DNA from: Latrodectus hesperus
Taxonomy: Eukaryota; Arthropoda; Arachnida; Araneae; Theridiidae
Reading direction: 5' to 3'
Assembly: GCA_037975125.1 (NCBI GenBank)
Contig: JAJQOW010000014.1
Span: 19,361,484 to 19,425,483, forward strand
Length of the DNA: 64,000 nucleotides
Position numbers and translations under genes: made by a program. The first letter of the stretch is position 1. Each line of letters begins with the position of its first letter. Below, piece after piece: positions 36,828-48,800 of the stretch. Under the pieces are notes generated by a model that had not been told where the DNA came from, searched no databases, and worked only from the letters and a program-made list of their open reading frames with translations.

Positions 36828-37190
36828 TGCAGGTGAGCCCCAGACTGTATCTTTAGGTTAACGGGTTTGGATTACTCGCTTATCAGCAAGTACCTCGTAA
36901 TTTTAAATCACGGTCAAGTGACAAGGTCACACCGGAGCTGGTACCCACCTCTCCACATTCACACCACACCAACGGAAGGACTTTGGAAGTCACATATTAA
37001 CGTGGACACGTCCCCAACCCACGGAGCTCCAGTAACCCAGTGAGAGAGATATTACGGCGTGCACATCGCCACTGCCAGTAGCAAATGATGTCTCACTTTG
37101 CTGATCTTAACGGGAAGCGGGGTGAAGCTAATGAACCGCTGGAGCTCAATCATCAAAAATAGTGATCCCGACAAATTGCTTGTAGACGGC
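36828..37190. repeat. GC-rich block replacing the rest of the Tc1 fragment
   Basis: About 360 bp of distinctly higher GC (for example CACACCGGAGCTGGTACCCA and GGGAAGCGGGGTGAAGC) abuts the broken Tc1 fragment. Its composition and lack of ORFs suggest an inserted repeat such as a SINE or a LINE 5' region. I found no second copy in the window and no clear target duplication. Confidence 0.4.
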
Positions 37191-39880
37191 TTCATAAAAG
37201 TTATTTGTATGCCAAACAACTATAAATTTGAATGTCAATGACGTCGTCTCACAGGAGAGTTCGGTTACAGTGGGCTGTGGGTCAGATCTATTCGATATCA
37301 CAACAATGCGCCAATATATTCTTATTGTGATATTGATTGAACATACGATATCGACTATCCAAAATTGGACTTATTGCGATATATGTTCTTAACTTTTAAT
37401 TCTCTAAGTTTGTGTATGTTGTTTTTTAAGAAATAAGAGAATGGTATTTCTCTCAATTTTACAGTAGTTCATTGGATATTTTTAAGAATACACTTTATTC
37501 CTTTTTATCTCTTCTAAATCCTGACATTTCGGCAATAAGCATATTCACCATTGAGAATTACTCTTTATAAAAAAATCGATTTTATTTGAATAATTTGAAA
37601 ATAAAAATTTTGTTAAAATTGTATTTACGAGGAAATAATAAATCCATTGTGAAAAACGTTAGTGCTATTACATTTCGTTTTAGTATTGTTTTTTTGAACA
37701 GAAGCTAAGTTTTAGAATGCAAGCATTGATGGATATTCAGTAATTATCATTATTTTTAAAAATTATTAAAAATTTTCCTAAAATAATATTTTAATAAAAC
37801 AACAACGAAACTGTTAAACATGAAATTTAACATACATTTTTTAGGCATAAAACTAACATATAATAAATTAAGGAAAAATTTCTGTGTGTTTACCAGAAGA
37901 TTAAAAGCTTGGATTTTAGTATTTTTAACTGCGTAAACACGATAATAATTTACATTACAATAATCCAAAGTAGGAAATTTAGTATAAAATTTTCCTTATT
38001 TTCTCTATGGTGGATTTTCAGAACTTTGGAATAAGTTTACGTTTTAAAGTTTAAAGTGCTCCCCTTAAAAATGCATTAAAAAATATAAAAATATTAATAT
38101 CACTAATTATTTTTAAATTGGTTTAAATTTAAATTATATTCTAATTTTTTAAATACAATTTAAAATAATGAAACAAGGATCTATTGCAAGTTCATCACTT
38201 CAAGTTCTAAAGCAAATAGTCTAAATAAACATAAATTGTTAATTTATATATTAGTACAATTTCTCCGTGATTTCTGTTGTGAATATTATGTTTATAATAT
38301 TATAAATCTGGTGCAAGCATGGTAAGGAAGACAAACTAATCACATAATTCATTATGGAAAGCTAGTATGAGAGCATATGCTATTTATTTATAATGGACCA
38401 GTGAAAATTTATACGCAAATAATACATCTATATAATAGAGCTGTTATTAGTAAATATTTTATTATGATTACGTGGACTCAGATATGTCTTCGGTTAGTTA
38501 CTTAATTCGGAGTGCGCTACACTGGATTCTGCACTTTTCGTCCATTAAATTACGTTTTCTGACAGGCAAAGTGATTGTATTCCTATTCTTCCTAATCTTC
38601 TAATACGTAGATTTTGGTAAACTTAAAACAATTAATAGCATTAATCTCTGACTCATGATATTTCTTAACTTCAATTTCTGACAGTATAGCCTCGAAAGTA
38701 TCTAAATCCAGTTTGGGAAAATTACATCTTGTTGTATGGGAAAATATGACTCTTAGTCCTGTAAGAATTTTACCTCTTCTTAAGTGATTTAATCTTTGTG
38801 TCTTGTAATCTTTGTATTTAATCATTTAACAAGTTTTAATCGATAGGGAAACTTAACCATCTCTAGTTTAAGAATTCCAAATTTCCATCATATCTTATTG
38901 TTAACATATACACATAGAGATGTAAAATTCCTGGGAATTTTGGGCCACAGGAATTTACTTGGCAGTTTTGGAAATAAACCGGGAATTGTAGGGAATATTG
39001 GGATTTTTGAGGGAATAAACTCAATTACATTCCGTTTAATTGATTTTCTTGTCTTAAATATTAAAAGAAGTAAACTATGTCAATATACAAAAAAATGTGT
39101 GTGTCTTTTCGTACAAAAGTTAATTAGTTTAGTTCTGAGAAAAACAAAAGGACCAGAGCTGTCAGAATAAGTACTGACAATTCCATGTTTTTGTCGTTAT
39201 AAATTATTAACTCATCTAAGAAATAAAAGAAAACAATATTTCCTCGACAATAAATTTTGAAATTATTCTAAATTGATAATTAACGCAAAATTGATTTCTT
39301 TTCCTGGAAACTATTTTATTACCATATTTAGTAGTAGAAATAATAAAATAAGTGTATTCTTATTTAATTTAAAAATGCCTTTAAAAATATAATTCTAAAT
39401 CATCTGAAAAATTTCAAAACTTTAGAAAAGCTTCATTATTTCAGAAAAGCCAAAAGACATTTGAACAATCAATCTTGGATCCTTTTAAAAACTTTTCTAA
39501 AAAATTTTTCTAAAAGAGAATAATATTGATAAACCATTAGAATTCCCGATAAAGTTTTTTCTCCTGTTTAAAAATTTTAAAACCGTTTTTTAAAAAACCC
39601 CTCAACCCCCAAACTTTCCATATCCTGTATGGGCAAGAAATATAGAAAAAAGCCAGGCTCAGACCATTGCTTTTGCTTCAAGATTGAACGACACTGTTTT
39701 TCATCGTCTCTCATTTTTTCCATTATTATTGTCTGGGAAGTCATGAACTTAATAAAGCTATTACCATATTTTAATTCAGGCATGTAATCAAATCAACAAA
39801 ATTTTTCATTCTGAAATCAAATGACCTTCAGCAAAAACATTAAACTTTGTCAATCAAATTTCCTGAGTGTTTTTACTCAA
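37191..39880. other. AT-rich spacer
   Basis: No gene recognised. Around 38920-39020 runs of GGGAATTTTGGG and GGGAATTGTAGGG recall termini of some hAT elements, but I could not find a matching other end. Confidence 0.45.
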
Positions 39881-40305
39881 TTTATTAACCATAAAGTAAT
39901 TGTATCTTTCGTTCCAGTTGAGATCATAACTACATCACTTTCTTATAATTGTCATTATTTTAAAATATCCATGACATCAGATAGCATTTCCTCTAAGTCA
40001 CATCGTATTGAAAAAACTGTCATAAATCCAGCTTGTCAACTAATTTTCTGCCTGGCTTCAAATCACATTCTTCGAGCTGCCGCAAACAAGTTGAAGTTCA
40101 CCATCGAATGTCTGAAAATACTGTCGAAGTTTATTTTGTTAATAAAACGATTTCTTGTATAAAGACCAATGCATCGGTTTGAGAATCCGTTTCTCATTGA
40201 TTTAATCCACGATGACTATAGAAAAGAAAAAGCGAAATGAAAAAGGCAATACAAAACATTCTAAATGGTTAATTTATATCGGGAAGGACAATTTAAAAAT
40301 TGCCA
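39881..40305. repeat. Dispersed repeat, copy B (uninterrupted)
   Basis: It aligns with 24939-25207 joined to 26764-26930. It serves as the empty-site reference for the 1.56-kb insertion in copy A. The plus-strand 113-codon ORF at 39821-40162 starts upstream of and overlaps this repeat and has no recognisable motif, so I do not annotate it as a gene. Confidence 0.75.
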
Positions 40306-41591
40306 ATATTAAAATCTTCATTTCTTATATTTTCTTTGAAGAGGAAAATTTCCCTATAATTGACAAACAATTGCCAATTCATAAATTCTGAAACCCTAAA
40401 CATAACATATGTTTCGTGCTGCTTTAATTTCTGTCTCCTCAAAAATTTTAGAAAAAATTCTGTATTGTAGAAATTACCACCTAAATTATGAGATATCAAA
40501 CATCGAAGAATCTATACCTGGGATTTTTGAATTTCATGACTATTAATCTCCTAGCCAATCTTTTCTCAAAGATATAATGTTAGTTAAAAAAGAAAAATAA
40601 TTATAATTGGTATTTCTCTTGATTTTCGGTCTGCTTACAGTTCCGTTTACATTAATGAATCAATCATGAATATTTTAAAAATATCGTATAATTCACAAGA
40701 TCAATCAAACAATGAATAATTTCGAACACTGCTTTTTATCAGGATTAGGTTGAATCAGGTTCAACTTTAAATTAATTTTAATAGCACACTGCAAACAGGG
40801 TATTTAACTAGATATTTTCTTATACTATTCGTGCTGAATTAATGACGATTAACTCCTTACTCGTCTTAGACAGTAAAATAATTTACTAAGCTGTACGTTT
40901 GTTGCTTTCAAAATTGAAAATAAGTATTTTTGACAAATACTTTCAATGTTCTTTTTCATGGGGTTTGCATTTACCCGATGCTGGAGAAATTTTGATATGA
41001 TGATAAAAGTATTTTGAAAAGATAATTCATTAAGGAAAACAGAGGATTTAGTGACAAACAAAAAGCACAACTTTATCACATCATTTTTATTCTTCTACAA
41101 TTCTACAAAAGAGCAGAAAACATGAAGTGACAAACAGCGCCGCTTAGCGGCCAGGTATAGTTTCCTTCACTTTCTAACAACGATCTTTATTTTCAGAGAA
41201 GATTCGTTATGTAAATTATGAATCGTTCTAATAGGTTATCGTTGACTTACTGCTTGCGCTGAACGAGAAAACCGCATTGACATTAAAAAAAAAGTTAATA
41301 GTTCTGTAATTAATGTGCTAAATGTTTTTTTTATTTATTTTAAATGATATTAGATTAATTTTTTTGAGGATTAATTGAGTTAGTAAGAGTTATTTACGAA
41401 AAAATATTAATATTTAAAATAATCTTATCAACTAATATTAAAGGTGTGTTATATTACATCTTTAGAATTGAAGAAATTATTTACACAGCATAAAGCAACT
41501 TATATGAGGTGTGTACCAATTAAAGTAATATTTAACATTTTTACATAGATTTTATGCATTTATAATTTCCGGTTAGCTCAGGGGTATTTCT
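40306..41591. other. AT-rich spacer
   Basis: Nothing recognised. Confidence 0.5.
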
Positions 41592-41678
41592 TTAATGGCC
41601 GAGTGGTTAGGGTCATGAATAAGTTTCTCCGTGGCAAGTTGTAACAGTGTAGGTTCGATCCTACACGTGGACCGAAGT
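41592..41678 (+). repeat. tRNA-Ser/Leu-like relic
   Basis: TGGCCGAGTGGTTAGGG is an A-box/D-arm sequence like that of class II (Ser, Leu) tRNAs. GTGTAGGTTCGATCCTACAC forms a proper T arm with a B box (41652-41661). The acceptor stem does not pair well and there is no convincing anticodon arm, so this is a tRNA pseudogene or a SINE head and not a functional tRNA. It differs from the SINE at 152 and 5386. Confidence 0.6.
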
Positions 41679-42271
41679 AGTAGTGAAAAATCATGGAACA
41701 TGTGATTTTAAAAGAGTTGTTAAGGTTTTTTACTTCTCTCTCTTTTTACTAATCAATGATACACGTGTTTTATAAAAATTTCCTTGTTCAATAAATTTTT
41801 TTTTGATATTCTATAAATATTAAGTAATTTATTATGCATGTTATATTAAAAAATTTATTAAAATAGTTTTTTTTTTATTTCATATGAGTGATTTTAATTT
41901 TATGATATTTTTATTTTAGATAAAAAGATAATAATTTATTTAAAAATCATACAAAATACTATTCAATCTTTACAAACATATTTCTAAACAAATTCATTTA
42001 ACTGGAATAATTTTTTCTAAATATGTAAGATGTTTTAAATTTTTGATTCTTTATGTGAACTAGAAATTTATGATATACATTTTTAATTTGTTAGTTAATA
42101 TTTACTTTTTTTAAGCTAAAATTGATAAACCTGTATAAGCATGTATATATTTATATAATATGTACTTATTTAAAATATATGTTTAATTATATTTTAAGAA
42201 ATGTACCTATAGATATATTTCTTAATTTTAAAACTTATTTATTAGTCACTGAAAACTTTGTTTTATATTAT

Positions 42272-42274
<3 letters not shown>

Positions 42275-42346
<72 letters not shown>
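42275..42346. repeat. (TA)n microsatellite
   Basis: About 72 bp of pure TA. Confidence 0.98.
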
Positions 42347-42348
<2 letters not shown>

Positions 42349-44370
42349 TAATGATACAATACTTATTTTCTATATACTTTATAAATTAAATCAATAATTT
42401 TACATCTGATAAATTTTACTGAAAATTAATTAAATCTGGTTTTTGAAATGACAGTCATTTTAAATGAAAATGACATTTTCATATAAATTAAATTTTGTCC
42501 CTGTTAGCTAAAAATTTAGTTGTATTGAATGTAATGATTTAGTTTAGCCGAAAAGCACAATTTTAATTTTAAACTATAATTTTGTTAAAATTGAAAAAGC
42601 AATTTAACCAAAATTTGGTTATTGCAATTTTAATTTAATCATTACCTAATTAAATTAGTAAGAGTAAAAGGATTTCTTTGATAATGAATTTTCTACCAAT
42701 ATTTTAAGTTTGGTACAATCATATATGAAATTTTTAAAAAAAGAATCTTCCTCTCTATTTTCGACTAAAATTTATGTATTAAAATCTGCATTAAAGCAAG
42801 AAATAAAAGTTATAGAGTTCTTATAAAGGAAAAACAATTATGTAATTTGAAACTTATTTTGGTAATTATTATTAAGCTTAACAGGAACTTTATTAATAAG
42901 TTATATAACACTGATTTAACAAGTCTTCATTTTCATCAGGTTTTGAAATGATGAACATGAACATATTTCACATTATTTTCAAATGTTAATGTTATTTCAC
43001 TGCTTACAACTGTTACTTCACTTGCATGTTGTTCATTTTTTGATTTCTTATTAAAATAATTCAGTTAAATATCTAACAATCAGAAGATTTGTCAAATGTA
43101 AAATTGAATGATTTCGAAGTTTGAGAATTATCTAATATATATTTTGGCTTATCAGTTTCCTTACTAAATTTTCTATAGAAGATGACCATTTGTTTCATCT
43201 TTATCTAAAATGTATTATCTACTTATTTTCCTAAATTTAAATTCATAAGCTGATTTTTGTGTATCGTTTCCTAATTTTCTTAAAGATGGAAAATTTCTTG
43301 TTTTTTTAAAAATATTTATTAGGTTATATTTACTTACCTGTATTGTAAATAACTTTGTTATTTTATCTTTTACTAACATAATAGCATTTAGGTTTCAATT
43401 CCATTTGGTAGCACAATGAATATGTTCCATAAAAATGCGAACATATTCATGAATTATTACATGACAAATTGTAGTCCTGTACTATTATTTCATTTTACTT
43501 CTATTAATATATCAACGTCTATACTAGTAATTTAAAGTGAAAATGTATTCAAATATTGTTAAAAGGATTTATCTTGTTGAAAGAGAATGTATGATGATTT
43601 TCTTCTATCTATGGTCATTGTGAAATATAAAAAATATCAATGTTTGTCTGGTATCTTATTAAATGAATTAAATTTATTTAAGATTATATATATATAATCA
43701 CACACACACACAAATATGCATTTATACTAACTTATATATTTTAATTGATAGCACTATTTGATTTTCAATTATTAATTTTTTGTTTTTATGAGGAAATATA
43801 ATAATGTGTATATGCGATTACTTCTTAACACATTCCTAAATTCATCTTCATCTATGTATTAATGTCTTTTAATGTAATCATTTTGATAAATTTTTGTTTA
43901 AGTAATGTTTTACAGTATATATTTCTTTTTTGAAGTATAAGATATAAAATATCCAAAATTTCTGTTGATTGAAAAACAAATTAAATTTGTAATATTATAG
44001 TGGAAAGATGTTCTTTCTCTTTTATAAAAAATGTTTATCAATTGTTTCTTAATCAGCTAATTTTCTAGTTAATTTAATAATATACATTCTATTTTAAACA
44101 GTTTAATCTAATTAATGGCAAAAATATTAGTTTGAAAATTAATTTGATTTCTAATGGAAAATCATAATAAATTTTTTTATTGTCAATATAAGACATTCCT
44201 TTCATTTTAAATTGGACTGAAATAATGTCAATTCAAAATAGAATATTTTAGTCTCTGAACATAATAAAATCTTAAATTCTTTATTCAATACTAGAGCTTA
44301 AAAGATGTTTAAACCTGTAAAATATATTTTTTGTGTACATAATTGTTAATTTATTTGTATTTGTTTCAAT

Positions 44371-44512
44371 AGGACATGATTATAATTTGCAACATTTAAC
44401 AATTTTGTTAACTCTAGGTTCTAGTGCATATTGGTTTTTTTGATTAATTGAATAATGCTCATAAATAGTATAATTTGACAGAATAAGTTACTAAATGAAT
44501 TGTAAATTGTCT
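44371..44512. repeat. Duplicated block upstream of BRF1, copy 1
   Basis: It aligns with 44957-45098 over about 140 bp. Shared strings include TAACTCTAGGTT (TAATTCTAGGTT in copy 2), TAGTGCATATTG and GATTAATTGAATA. Copies are in direct orientation about 590 bp apart. Confidence 0.7.
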
Positions 44513-44956
44513 CCTTCATTATTATCATTGTGCGTAGGAATTTTAATTTTTGTGAACTATTTGAAGTATTTTAAAAACAAATCTTTATATCTAATCATTT
44601 TAAGAAAGTCTTACCTTCTATAATAATAACAGTTATTTTAGGTAAATATTATTTTTCTCGCTCATTAAGTTAAATGGAATTAATTTTTTCCTTCCTAAAA
44701 TTCTTTTGTTTTATGATTGAATACAATAAATTTTTTTTTAATATTTTTTATTATTAATATTCAAGATTTTAATTTTATGGTATATATTAAATTATAACTT
44801 GTGAGAATCAAATCCTTATTTATTGTCTTGTCTTGAATATAAATAACAGAATGACAATCTTAAAAAAAATTTGAATTTCAACACAAAAAATTAATTTTTC
44901 TTTAGTAAAATAATTTATATTTGAGTTCTTTTCTAATTTGATAAGCTATCTATACA

Positions 44957-45098
44957 GAGTATGACTATAATTTTCAATATTTATAATTCTGTTAATTCTA
45001 GGTTATAGTGCATATTGTTTTTTCAGATTAATTGAATATTACTTAAAACTAACATAATTTAACTGTAGAATAAATTACAATTTGAATTGTAATTTGTT
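44957..45098. repeat. Duplicated block upstream of BRF1, copy 2
   Basis: Partner of 44371-44512. It ends about 590 bp before the BRF1 start codon. Confidence 0.7.
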
Positions 45099-45689
45099 TT
45101 TTGAAAATATTAAGTAATTATAATTTGAAAATTGGAATGTATACAGTGTATAAAATTAAAATTTATCACTAATAATTTATTTAGACTTAAAATATTAATT
45201 ATTAGAATAAAGGGTCTTCAACTTTTACGGATGCAGTAAATGTTTTGTGCATCTTTTAACGCTTAAAAATTTTTACTGTTTACTCGTGCTGCCATCTACA
45301 TTCTAGATGAGGACATATTTTCTATATGTTATTTTTAATTCAAATTTACTTGAAATAATTGCACTTTAGAATGCCTCGGAATTTCATTCCTTTTTTGATA
45401 TTTTATAAAATGCGAATATTAATAAGAAATTTCTATTATACTATGTTTTATACCGTATTTTTTTAGTATCATTTTCACTTTTTGTATAAATTTGTATCGC
45501 CGCGTATAAAACAAGTCCATACTAAAGTGCAATTTTTTCTTTTCATAAAAAATATTTAAATACACATTGAATTTGAACATAAATGACTTGTTTTAGATAA
45601 ATTTATTACTTTTTTTTCTAAAATTTAAAAAAAAATTTTGTATTTATGAAGCTTTTTTTCTGAAAAAGCTAAGAAAAAAAATAGCTGCC

Positions 45690-45861
45690 ATGCAATGCCC
45701 ATGTGGTTCAACTGATATTGACACAGATTCTGGCCGTGTTGATTCTGTTTGTAGACAATGTGGATCTGTATTAGATGATAGTGGAATTGTTAGTGAAGTT
45801 CAGTTTGCACAAGATTCTCATGGAGCTTCTCGAGCTGTTGGACAACTTATTAGTTTTGAAG
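45690..45861 (+). CDS. BRF1: BRF1 exon 1: zinc ribbon
   Basis: Encodes residues 1-57 and one base of the next codon. The start GCTGCCATGC has a good context; the frame has a stop at 45594 and no earlier ATG. C21-x2-C24 (VCRQCGSVL) is the normal second zinc pair. The first pair is C3-P-C5, one residue shorter than the usual C-x2-C. IVSEVQF and [10 protein letters not shown] match the family after the ribbon. Donor G|GTAAAT. Confidence 0.95.
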
Positions 45862-48800
45862 GTAAATACGATTGCTAAATATTTTATTTATGTAAATTAA
45901 TATATTTAGGGACACATTACTTAAAGCAATATATTTTCATACTTAAAGTGTACATTAGAAATATTAAAAGGTAAAGGTGAGCACCTATAAAGTACAAATG
46001 ATATTCAAATTTAATGCAGATCAAAATTTATCACTTACTATACTATAAGTCATTGTGTATCGATCTAATTCTATAGCTGTCATACTAATTGTACTACATT
46101 GGCAGTAGACTTATCTGTTGTCTTTTTTGTCACATGCTAGCACATAATTTTATTATTTTTAGATTCATGTAATGCACAAATATTTTTTTAGTTTCTCATT
46201 TCCATCCAGGCTGTTTCAATTTATGAATTATTTATTATTATTATTATTTTTTTTTTTGAAAATATTAGTAAAAACTATTCTTTAATAAAAGTAAAATTTT
46301 ATTTTTCAAATTTAACGCTTATAAAAGTCATTAATGCATATTGCATTCTATGATAAATTATAAATAAATATGTAATTTATTAGAGATTAAAAATAAAGCT
46401 TCTATTATGATGAAAAATAATAAGATTTTACAAAAAATTGTTTTTTGCATTATAATGATCTCTTTACAAATAAAAACATTAATTTTTCAAATTTCTATAA
46501 AATTCTAACCTAGATTTTTGTTACATGAAAAATTTAATAAAAATTAATAAAAAAAGAAAAACTTAAAAAAAAAGATAAGACTTAATTTGTTTAATTTTTA
46601 AGGCATTTAATTTTACTGAAGCAATAAATTGGAGATTAATTTTAAAATAACAAGAATATATCAAGTCTATCATCAGTAATTAATTATAAAATTTAATATC
46701 TATAGTATATGTACACTGTGTGCTTATATTTAAAGTATAACTCTAACTCTGGTTAATGCAAATTTAAAGAGACATTTTACTCACTTACTAAAAGTATTGA
46801 AAAATAATGTAGCTATGAAGTAGAATTTGTTAGTGAACAAATATCTTTGTCTCTAAATAAATTTAAAATTATCATTCAGAGAATATTCAATAGTTTTTAC
46901 TCAATAAATTAAGTATTCATTAGTTTTTTTCTATATTACTGAATACTTTTGAAAAATTTTGTTTACGATATTTAGAAAGTACTTTTGACTTAATCTGTTC
47001 TCCTTTTATATTTTTATCTCTAATAATTATTCTTCTGACAATTTTAAATTTTTTATTTGCTCAGGTATATAATTAAAAGAATTTAATGAACATACTTGTT
47101 ACTTTTTATTACTTTTCTTTTCTTGTTACTTGCCTTTTATTAAATTTTTATTACTTTTTTCATTATATGTATTAATTTATCACCTAAAATAAATTTCATG
47201 TTTCTTACTTGACATAAAAATTATTCAATGTTTATTTAAGGTTTTATCTTTTTCTGCTTATACCTTTTTATCATTTTATCAACAATAATAAGGAACTTGT
47301 TACATTCCTAAATACATTTTTTCTGTAAATGTTTATCTCATCATAAGCAGAAATGATTGAAAAATTGTAAGAGCTTTTAATGATGCTGACAAATATGTAT
47401 GTTTCTGTTCATATTTTTCTTAATTCAATTTAAAATTCATAAACTTTTGCATCTAATGAGTGAAGCTCTAGAAACTCTTTAATATTCTATGTAATAATAT
47501 AATATATATGTTGTTTTTAAACATCCACATAAAATTTTTTAAATTTTAATATTTGGATAATTTTATAGTATTATAAGTATAATATTTTTAATAGGTGGAA
47601 GTTCTTATGGCTTTGGACACAGAACTTTAGAAAAAGAATCACGACAAATTACTATTAATAATGGTAAATAATGCACATATTTTGAAATTTCCTTTTTATG
47701 TAATTGCAGCTGAATTAACAAATTGTAATTATATTTCCTTAATTTTATAATCAAAATTACTGCATGTTTCTACATAATCAAGGTGAAAGTTTTTTAATTA
47801 TATTTTTTATAGCAGCATTTGTATAATAAAGTTTATAATTAAATTAAGGAAAAGTAAGTGCTTACTTTTTATTATTTGGAATACATAATTAAAATATCAA
47901 ATTTCTTAAAGATCTGATTGCAGATTAAGCAAACAAATATACAAGCACATATTTATGTTTGTTCTATTGATGAAAAGTATATAACATATTTTGGTTTTAA
48001 AAAGTGGTATATGTAATATATTAGTTACTTTTTTGAAAAAAAAAATAGTAATTTTTTATAAATTAATTGCAATTATTTTTCGAAAGTAACTTCCTTATTT
48101 ATGCATTATAAACTTTTAAACATCACTTTAAGTAGTAATAAATACATAACTTTTCCTAGATTAAAATGCATAATTCTGATTCAATAATGTAAGTGAATTT
48201 ACAAACTGTAAATATTTTTTTCCCTTGTACAATTTTAGCTTAGTGAGAAATTTTTCTGAAATCTTAAAATTTGCATAGTTATGATATTAAAATTATTGAA
48301 GCATGGCTTTGTAGAACCATATAATGTTTCAATAGCCAATGGATAGCTTTTGTGGGAACAAACTAATCGTAATTTTTTTTTTGATTTTTCATTTCGTACA
48401 AATCAGTTTTTTCAATTGGGCTCAACATGTTAAATCAATTATGATTCATAAATACCTTTAAAAAAATTATATAGTGTGAATTAAAAAGAGAACACAATCG
48501 AGAGTAATAGTGATTGAGCTTTTTCTTTCTGCTTATATTAAATATGTTCTGTGGACCTTTATTTAAATAATAATTTCATAAATTATTTTAGTCTACAAAT
48601 TCTCATTGATTTATGCTTGATCAAAACAAATATATAAAAAAGAATAAATAAAAGTACTAAGTTGTAAAATTAATTTATGTTCTCTTTTTCTGTTAAAGTG
48701 CCACATAAAAAATCTAAAAACCATGTCTTAAAATATAGGAAGAGACCTAAATAGAGAATAAACTTTGCTTTTTTTATTTAAACTACAGATGTTTCTCTGA

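Larger units (their letters stand above)
41679..45689. other. AT-rich region upstream of BRF1
   Basis: About 4 kb of AT- and T-rich DNA before the BRF1 start codon. It contains a (TA)n tract, a 12-bp hairpin at 43416-43450 (ATGAATATGTTC/GAACATATTCAT), a short (CA)n near 43700 and a duplicated ~140-bp block. I see no distinct promoter motif. An in-frame stop at 45594-45596 closes the BRF1 frame upstream of the ATG. Confidence 0.45.

Noticed and set aside
38920..39570. Another hAT element starting near GGGAATTTTGGG
   Set aside because: I could not find a complementary right end or a target duplication.
39821..40162. 113-codon plus-strand ORF
   Set aside because: It overlaps a dispersed repeat whose other copy, at about 25 kb, does not keep the frame, and it has no known motif.
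42122..42397. 91-codon plus-strand ORF
   Set aside because: Most of it is the (TA)n tract, with AT-rich random sequence on either side.
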